Origin: Botryotinia globosa
Lineage: Eukaryota > Ascomycota > Leotiomycetes > Helotiales > Sclerotiniaceae
NCBI GenBank assembly: GCA_014898425.1
Contig: RCSZ01000003.1
Location: 310,001-374,000 of the forward strand
Direction: 5' to 3'
DNA: 64,000 bases
Under the pieces are notes generated by a model. It saw only the letters and a list, made by a program, of their open reading frames with translations, did not search any database and was not told where the DNA came from. This document shows positions 57,137 to 64,000 of this stretch, in pieces. Both the position numbers and the translations under genes were made by a program. How positions within the stretch are numbered: the stretch's first letter is position 1; each line of letters starts with the position of its first letter.

Positions 57137-59241
57137 TCACAACTCCTCACCCCAAATACACAGCAGCAATTGCGGAACGCGTTTTCCCTTCGCCGCCCCA
57201 TCCACCATGACATACGGCGCCATGAATGTCTGTTCCTTGACCACGTAACTTGCGAGATGGAGGAGCTGCTCGGGATTTGCGTTTTGGGGGTCGGAGAGCT
57301 CGGGATGTAGTTGTTGTAGTTGGGAGAGGGTGGTTGTGAGGGTTTCGTGTTCGTCGGGGGCGCCGTGGAAGGTGGGGGTGGGGGTGGAGAGTCTATGGTG
57401 GTGGGGGTTAGTTTGGGTTGGAGTGGATGGATAGGAGAGGATAGGGATGGGAGGGGAGGAGATGGAATGAAAATGAAAATGAACATGACAAGGAGAGAAA
57501 ACTCACAAAGTTTTATCTCGAATCCATTGTTCTAATGCTGGGTGTATAGTCGCAAAAGTCTTTTGATCAGATCGTTTGAGCATGATGATATAAACCCACA
57601 GAGTCCAGTATGTGAAGTTCCAATCTTCGAGAAGGACAGACCAATCTAGAGGGAGTTCTTCTTCTTGGTCTGAGGCTATGACATTGTGGATGCTTGTAGA
57701 GAGGGATGGGTAGTGTTGGGTAAGTAGTGAGTAGGCCTGTTCGATTGAGAGGATTTTCAAATTTCCTGTTGAGGAAGATGCGAAGGGTTTGAGAGATGGG
57801 GTGAGGATTGACGTGGTGAGAAGATCTAGGGGTTGGAGAGCGGGTTGTAAGGTGGTGAGTTGGAGGTTCCGGTAATTTAGAGCGAGGGATTGATTGGGGT
57901 TTTGAGGAGGGCTGGTATATTGTTAGCTTGGTCAAAGATAGGGACGAGGGTTGTTTACCCTAGACTCGCACCGATTTGTTCGATCTTCTCAATTTCGTAT
58001 GAAAGCTTAGATTGGATAATGAATGCTGCTTGTAACAATGCTCTACATAGAGGGCTTTGGAATGGCTGTGCAATTCTCTCTGGGCATATTTTCGGAAACT
58101 TCAACATGTATGAACGCTCTCGTTCATTTGCTACAATACAGCAAATCAGATCCACTAGACCTTCTCCAAAGCTGCGAAATTCCATGATTCTAGAATCTTG
58201 TGACCCATTCGCAGATGGCGGTTGCACGGCAAACATGAATTCCTCCTCGGGCTGTCTTGGATCTGGATGGTTGTGACAACTTTGACTTCTGCGTAATTGA
58301 ATAGCATTATGATCTGGAGTCAATTTAAGATTGGCAACATTTCGATTCACAAGATCGTTTGGAAGAATAAACCCGTAGCCAACTAGTAATTCGCTATTTG
58401 ATTTATTTCCATAGTAATTGTAAATTTGATCTCCCTGTAGGACACCAGCAGAATGGACTAGATTGAAAGAATTGGAGATAGGGTCTTTTTTCCACTCTAC
58501 TTGATTGATACCATTATGATTGCCTATATCGACAAGTGGATACAAGATCGAAAACCTGTCATTGCGAATATGATCTAGATTAAGATCTGTATCTGTAGAG
58601 CTCTCACTCAAAGCTTCAGGACAAACTGTCAAGGATGGTCGAAAACTTCGACTATCAAATATAGTAGCAGCCCATTGATACAAGATATAACTGTATTCTT
58701 TGTGGTTTGGCAATTCTCTCAGAAGCACAACCCCTTTCTTCCACTGATCTCTCCACATCTGTTCTCGCTTCTGAAGTGGAGGTTCTGCATTTGTCCCAGC
58801 GAGGAATTCTTGATCTTCTTCTGGCCACCAGATAGGAATCCCAAGGCTTTTGGGATCATTCGGCTGAGGAAGTAATCTGATATACTGCCACCATGGAGAT
58901 TGATCACCCTTCAGATATTGCTGTATGAGAAAAAAGTGACCAATAATGTTGGGATCTTCTTGTTTTAAATTCTCCAAGAACTCAACAGGAAATGGATGCG
59001 TGGAGGGAAATTGAGAATATGTGCCAGTGGCATTTAGATATGATAGAGAAATTTGATATGAGCATCGTGCAATACTTGTTCGAGGAGCTATCGTCTGTTG
59101 AGCCTTGAATGATAGACCTGTTACTGCGTCTTTATATATTTCAACATTGGGATGAAGATAAGCCCCAGAAGCTGTGGCCCAATCAACCAGACTCTTGATG
59201 TTCTCTGTCATTTTCGTCTTCAAATTTTCAGCCTTTTTCAT
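57137..59241 (-). CDS. SET-domain protein, Rubisco LSMT / SETD-type lysine methyltransferase
   Basis: Three exons on the minus strand: 59241-57959, 57911-57507 and 57392-57137, introns 47 and 114 nt; 647 residues. The split SET domain is at the N-terminus: residues ~30-60 (GLSFKAQQTIAPRTSIARC), a large insert, then the S-adenosylmethionine-binding core LYPLVDIGNHNGINQVEW and the GDQIYNYYGNKSNSELLVGYGF block with the YGF motif. The rest is the helical LSMT substrate-binding region. This group (yeast Rkm proteins, human SETD3/SETD6) methylates lysine or histidine on non-histone targets such as ribosomal proteins; the substrate here is unknown. The last exon frame (QLQQLHPELSD...VPQLLLCIWGEEL) fits the family's C-terminus. 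A second ATG at 59211 (MTENIKSLVDWA) is an equally good start and would give 637 residues. It is divergent from the hydrolase gene with 412 bp between. Confidence 0.85.
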
Positions 59242-59653
59242 GCCAACAACAGTAGGGAAGTTTTAATCGTAAAAATGGCTGCCGTCTTCCCTCCACACGA
59301 ATCACGTGCTCCATCTAATTTTTGGTGGGGTATGTTAGTTTAAGGTTAAAGCTTGGTTCGTCCCAAGTATTGTTTGAATTGTGATTTCATACAACACACA
59401 CAACACGTCTTTTGAAAAGCTCTCGATCCGATATTATATTGAGGCCATTGGATCAAACAATATGGTAAGTTGGTCGGTATCGAAGATTTTCGCAAATGCG
59501 CGATTGTACTTCCAATGCAACCTTGTACTTCCAGTACTATCCTCCAATAGGATGACTGGCCCAAGCTAGGTATAGGATCTTTCTACTGAGCAGTATTTAA
59601 ATATGCGCGCCCCTTTATTTTAACTTTACATTCACGAGATCACAGATCGCAAG
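59242..59653. promoter_or_regulatory. Divergent promoter, SET protein and alpha/beta hydrolase
   Basis: 412 bp between opposed start codons. A palindromic TATTTAAATA lies at 59594-59603, about 50 bp before the hydrolase ATG, followed by a C/T-rich leader; it may serve as a TATA element. ACGTG-like sequence (ATCACGTGCTCC) occurs near 59301. No factor is claimed. Confidence 0.45.
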
Positions 59654-60709
59654 ATGGTTTCTAACAAGTATGGACGTGAATGCGTTGAAAAGAATAAAGA
59701 TCTGCTCCAGCCGCAACTTCCAATCCTCACTCGTGCCTGGTATTTCATTCAGCTTTGGGGATTGAAGATCGCTATTGTAGTAACCTTCAAAATCTTGCGC
59801 TTTCTGCGACCAACGCCTCCTGAATCTCGTCCTACCAAGCTCTTGGCATATCCATGTCGACCAAATCTGCAAACGCGAATCTTTGTTCCAACGGCCAAAC
59901 AAGCCGACGACGAACCACTCCCACTATACCTTGATCTGCACGGTGGAGGGCACGCTTTGATGTCTGCCGAATTCGATGATGAGATCTGTGCTAGGATGGC
60001 GAATTGTTTCAACATTATCGTTGTCAGTATTGAATACAGTCAGGCCCCTTCAAATAGATTCCCGGCATTGACAAACGATGTTGTTGCTGTTGCGCATGCC
60101 ACAATCGACAATCCCGATCTGAATATTGACAAAAAGCGTGTAGTCTTGGGAGGTTTTAGTGCAGGAGGAAACTTGGCTTTTTCCGCTGCTCAAGTCGCTG
60201 GATTGCGAGAAAGATTGAATGGGGTGATAGCTTGGTATCCAGTAATGGACTTCACGCTCACGCCGGACGAGAAAAAAGCCTCGCGCCCATATCGGAACGC
60301 AAAGGACTTGGATGATCTACCAGATTTTGGGCCGGTATTCGAATGGGGTCATATTCCTGTTGGTCAGAATCTTCGAGATCCATTATTGAGCACTCGATTT
60401 GTGAGCAAGAACGATATACCTAAATGGATATATATAATAGGGGCAGAGTACGATATGCTAGCCAAGGAAGCTAGAGATACAGCTTTTGACCTTGCCGGTT
60501 TGAATGAAAAAGAACGCAAAGATGGAATGTATGGGTTTGAAAAAGATAGCTGTAAATGGACGCTAGTAAGGGATGTTCGCCATGCTTTCACTCATGATTT
60601 GATGGATGGCAAGGGACCTGATGCAGAGGCTATGCGGAAACTCAGAACAGAAGAAATATTAGAGCAGGTAGGTGACTGGCTCTTCAAGGGACCATTCTCC
60701 AAATATTGA
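59654..60709 (+). CDS. Alpha/beta hydrolase fold-3 (hormone-sensitive lipase type) esterase
   Basis: Single-exon frame of 351 residues. The oxyanion motif HGGG is at residues 96-99 (LDLHGGGHAL). The nucleophile elbow GFSAG places Ser169, in GGFSAGGNLAFSAAQ. Asp267 in GAEYDML and His310 in VRHAFTHD complete a full Ser-Asp-His triad at the usual spacing for family IV (HSL) esterases. A hydrophobic stretch at residues 30-50 (WYFIQLWGLKIAIVVTFKILRFL) may anchor the protein to membranes or the ER. There is no classic signal peptide. The predicted role is hydrolysis of small esters; the natural substrate is unknown. The neighbours give no pathway context. The ATG lies 50 bp after the TATTTAAATA box and is the first in frame. 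Confidence 0.88.
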   Translation: MVSNKYGRECVEKNKDLLQPQLPILTRAWYFIQLWGLKIAIVVTFKILRFLRPTPPESRPTKLLAYPCRPNLQTRIFVPTAKQADDEPLPLYLDLHGGGHALMSAEFDDEICARMANCFNIIVVSIEYSQAPSNRFPALTNDVVAVAHATIDNPDLNIDKKRVVLGGFSAGGNLAFSAAQVAGLRERLNGVIAWYPVMDFTLTPDEKKASRPYRNAKDLDDLPDFGPVFEWGHIPVGQNLRDPLLSTRFVSKNDIPKWIYIIGAEYDMLAKEARDTAFDLAGLNEKERKDGMYGFEKDSCKWTLVRDVRHAFTHDLMDGKGPDAEAMRKLRTEEILEQVGDWLFKGPFSKY

Positions 60710-62876
60710 GGCATGAACTGGGTGGCTACTGTGTATTCTACCATGGCGTGACTCTCGGGGCTTGGGGGAATGTTTGGGAGAGAAATGACGGGCTGGGATT
60801 GTACTATACTGTTATTAGACTACTGTAGCTCCTTGCGTTGCATTTTTAATCATAAAAGCACTGTGCGGTGCTATTTTAGTATCATTGGCATATGATTCAT
60901 ATCCTTCCCCGACAAAGTGTATGTGAAAATTGGAGAGATCCTATGTATGTAGCCTGGATCAGATTCTAATTCCCACATTGTTGACATGTTGAAATTTACA
61001 GTTACAACCCCTAGGTAAAGGGGAGGGGGCGATCTTGTATGATTTGGACGCTTGAATTTCTATGCCATGTCAATAAAACAATATGAGATCATCCTCCGAA
61101 TTGGGGATGCACATATATAGCAAGTGAGTGACGCTACAAAAGTAGATGGGAACCATTCATTGATCGAATCTCATACATGCAACGAGGATCAGACAACACT
61201 CACAACCCACTCACGATACTGATTCGGCACCCTTAGTGCAAAGCATCGGCGAGGTTATTTTCTCGGCAGCATATCACTACCGATATCCAATATTTCATAC
61301 CGACATATATACAGTAGCATTCGGCAACCGCAACAGTAGGTATTTGCATATTCCAGTACAATTTATGAGGTGACAGTTACCCATAAATTCCATGGGGACA
61401 CGACGTCAAACTAATATCTGTGCGCATGCAAGCTAGGATGATACTGCACGCGTAGGTATTCAATTCCAAGGTTGTGAGTTTGGGAACATTTCATTTCGTG
61501 CCCAAGTATCACCTCGAAATGTCGAAATGGGAAGTTCAGGCTCGTTTATTTGGTATTTGGTATTTAGTCGGGTTTGATTGATGGTAGTAGATACATAAGA
61601 TCTTACATACATGTACTCCATACGTGTACGTACGTGATGATGAGAAGATCTCGAATAGTCTCCATCATCAATCGCGGTTCGCCAGTTCCAACTGCGGGTT
61701 AAGTTATCCATCCATCTTCCTACAGATTGTAATTCGACATCACAAATACAATCGGAGAACGGAGTTTTTCTTCCGTCTGTACAAAGTATGTACGTGGTGG
61801 TGAGTCGGGCTTGAATATATAAAATTGGCACACCCGACGTCCTAACAATATTCATGCAGATTATACCGGTATATAATATCAGAGACGGGATCCTCAGCAC
61901 CCTTAGCACCAATTAAATCTCCAGCTTGAGGGCTTGTAAGTTGTAAGTTGTCAGCTGCTCATCGCGGGGTTATGCAACCAATCATCTCGCATGGCGGAGC
62001 TACGATCCACACGAAAAGGTGTCGTCGTCGTATTGCGCATGTGACTCTGAGGGTGAATTTTCTGGTGATATTGGTTCGTTGGGGGATGTCTCGCCACGTG
62101 AGATGAGACTGATGAAGGATTGCGGGGAAATTACGAGGAGAAGGGTGGAGGTTAGTAAGGTTATGGAGGTGGGTGGTTCTAGTAAGCGCTATACTGTGCG
62201 TATAATCGTCGTGAAACTCAGATGGCTGTCTGTACCTGCACTGCAATATATGAGACATCTGCAAAGAGAAGCATCATGATGTAGTACTGGGGTTCCAGGT
62301 AGAAGAAACATGCCAAGCACAGAGATGTTCTAATTCTCGAGTATCCAAAATGCAATGTAACCCTTCGATAGCTAGGATGCAATAGTAGTATGATACGATA
62401 GCACTCAACAAAAATATTAACTACCTACCTAGGTATAACCTAGTATCTCACAAGCCGCTCACTCATTCACTTGCTGCATCAAAGAGGCATGGATAGCAAT
62501 GTATAGGTACTTTGTAAAATAGATTAGATCTCTCCATCACGGTACGGTGAAGGAAGTATTTGCGGGGGTTGCAGCGAAGGAACCAAGCTAGGTAGGATAA
62601 AATAATAATAATCATGATTCTCTTCCAGCTACTCTTCCAGCTACTCTTCCTTGTGGACCTCTCCTTCTCCAGACAAATGAGACTCTACTAACTAACACCC
62701 TCGCATTTAGCCATCTTTTCCGAGAAGCGTTGCAACAAGTTCCATAAATATCCGTGTTCGCTCACACTCGACTCTTTTGCTCCGTTTGCCTCGTTTGCTG
62801 TGTGTGCTACTTTACGCAGAGCACAAATGTCGTTCCTCGCGCCTTCGAATCAGGCAAAAGGATTCATTGTCTCACG
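60710..62876. other. 2.2-kb intergenic region, no gene supported
   Basis: Open frames here (for example 61460-61912 minus and 62019-62279 plus) lack any recognisable domain and overlap each other; the second begins at a GTG. The region carries TACGTGTACGTACGTG-type alternation near 61623-61638 and CCTACCTAGGTA near 62424-62435. CCAGCTACTCTT is repeated near 62626-62650. Confidence 0.5.
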
Positions 62877-63515
62877 ATGCGACGTTTAGTATTTTTAGCC
62901 TCGCTCTTGGCTTCCCAATATGCCTGGACGATGGCGGATATTCTATCCATCACTGCTCCCACCGATGTACCTGCCTCTCCAACGGATACCTCACTGCCTA
63001 CAAACCCTTTTGCCTCGAATAACATCAATTCGGCAGTTGTCGTACCGGTTATAGTCGCTTCAGTGAGCGTATTTGTCGCTTTCCTCCTCATTCTCTGCTT
63101 GAAAATTCCTGTTCCAGAACGCTTCTTACATCCTGTCAGGGATGACGATTCGACCTTGAGCCCAGAGTCTTCGCACCTGCGATTTTCCTGGTTTCATCGC
63201 CAACGCAGATCAAGACCGACGATATGGCCTCATTCAGTATACAACGGGGGGGAATTCGAATCTGGAAAGTGCGGGGACCTGGAAATGCGAGTCATGGAAG
63301 ATATACCAGGGTTCCCCAGACCGTTCAGAGGTATACCATTATCCCATCGAGACACGGAAAAATTGTCGCAAGCGAGGATGGAGGAGGAGGCCGAAGCCAG
63401 GATTAGGGAGATGTTGGAGAGAATGAATCCAGAAGATAGAGCGTGGGCGAGCGAACAATTGATATATGGACAGGCGGATGAATTGCGGGACAAAACTATT
63501 GGAGCTCCATTTTAA
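62877..63515 (+). CDS. Single-pass membrane protein with signal peptide (hypothetical)
   Basis: Single-exon frame of 212 residues from the ATG at 62877. MRRLVFLASLLASQYAWTMA is a signal peptide. A short Pro/Thr/Ser-rich outer segment (about residues 21-50) leads to one membrane span (NSAVVVPVIVASVSVFVAFL, about 52-74) and a cytosolic tail of ~135 residues. The tail carries FSWFHRQRRSRP, a predicted helix rich in Glu/Arg (LSQARMEEEAEARIREMLER) and the end IGAPF. The layout (small Ser/Thr-rich ectodomain, one span, charged tail) resembles fungal cell-surface sensor-like or Mid2-like proteins, but I recognise no specific family. An upstream GTG-initiated extension is possible in frame but would remove the signal peptide from the N-terminus, so it is not preferred. 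Confidence 0.6.
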   Translation: MRRLVFLASLLASQYAWTMADILSITAPTDVPASPTDTSLPTNPFASNNINSAVVVPVIVASVSVFVAFLLILCLKIPVPERFLHPVRDDDSTLSPESSHLRFSWFHRQRRSRPTIWPHSVYNGGEFESGKCGDLEMRVMEDIPGFPRPFRGIPLSHRDTEKLSQARMEEEAEARIREMLERMNPEDRAWASEQLIYGQADELRDKTIGAPF

Positions 63516-64000
63516 GGTTATGGGAACTATCATGAACAATGCTCTGGATTGAAGGAAAGAGAACGGTTGCTTGAATAAAGCAGGTCAGATTTGACATCTG
63601 AGTTTTAACTAGTTAAATAATTATGCGTGGTGCCCCACAGGGTACTGCAAATCCCTTGTATTCATCCCAAACGCAACATATGAGAGAATCTCTCTTTTTT
63701 TTGGAAGGATTAACGAGCCTCAAGTTTCTTAGTCGAAGCTTCATAATCTATGCATAACTCATGGAAGAATTCTTAATGGGCTCTGCAGTGACAAGACCTA
63801 GATGAATCAGAATGTGAAGATAGAAATCAAGACCGTCAATAAATATCATTTCCAAGAGCAAAGCCACAAAACTTACACGGGCGATGAAAACATCAGATAG
63901 CTATCAAAACGAACGAATATTTTCAGATTGCTACTTCTTCGACTACAAATTATGCTCATCTCTTATATTTCCTGTTTCGCACCCCCCCATACCTATGTCC
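63516..64000. other. 3' region to window end, no gene seen
   Basis: Contains the 3' untranslated region of the preceding gene. A T-rich tract (TCTCTCTTTTTTTT) lies near 63690-63703 and a C-rich tract at 63983-63990. No coding frame of note on either strand. Confidence 0.45.

Noticed and set aside
61460..62279. Several open frames of 86-150 codons between the hydrolase and the membrane-protein gene
   Set aside because: They overlap one another, one begins at GTG, and none shows a family motif or splice signals joining them.

Overview
The window looks like a gene-rich arm of a filamentous ascomycete chromosome, most likely a leotiomycete near Botrytis, Sclerotinia or Monilinia. The signs are: short GT-AG introns, mostly 47-80 nt, with CTAAC/CTGAC-like branch sites; single nuclear genes on both strands with no operons; a dispersed tRNA gene with an intron; and one very AT-rich transposon island whose copies differ only by C/T and G/A transitions, the mark of repeat-induced point mutation (RIP). 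The genus is inferred from general resemblance, not from any search.

Layout. 1-7.7 kb: the 3' part of a basic unidentified protein, a TFIP11/Ntr1 spliceosome-disassembly factor, and a small Cys-rich protein gene. 7.7-16.6 kb: a repeat island holding a degraded repeat, a solo LTR with a perfect 5-bp target duplication (GAAAC), and a nested structure. In that structure a 6.6-kb RIP-inactivated Ty3/Gypsy element (150-bp LTRs, target duplication GAATA) sits inside the left terminal inverted repeat of an ~0.8-kb non-autonomous DNA transposon. 17-25.4 kb: a Ral2/LZTR1-like kelch-BTB protein, Cdc20/Slp1, and the TFIIA large subunit. 27.4-39.4 kb: a DUF3429/TMEM69-like mitochondrial protein and a 3,210-residue VPS13 lipid-transfer protein. 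40.3-41.1 kb: tRNA-Glu(CTC), a second copy of the degraded repeat and a probable second solo LTR. 41.5-51.6 kb: a Dep1/Sds3-like Rpd3L subunit, a secreted alpha-carbonic anhydrase, and a seven-exon fusion of a PARP catalytic domain to a UBE2Q-like E2 domain. 53-63.5 kb: a Cog7-like Golgi tether subunit, a type II membrane glycosyltransferase-like protein, an LSMT-type SET protein, a hormone-sensitive-lipase-type hydrolase and a single-pass membrane protein.

Most genes are conserved cell machinery: splicing, basal transcription, cell cycle, chromatin and membrane traffic. They act independently rather than as a cluster. The accessory material is the transposon island, the flanking Cys-rich gene, the carbonic anhydrase, the hydrolase and the glycosyltransferase-like gene. 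I found no CRISPR, rRNA or secondary-metabolite cluster. The most unusual coding architecture is the PARP-E2 fusion; the most informative non-coding structure is the nested, RIP-mutated transposon.

Exon coordinates were worked out by hand from splice consensus and reading-frame continuity. Every multi-exon model given here closes in frame.
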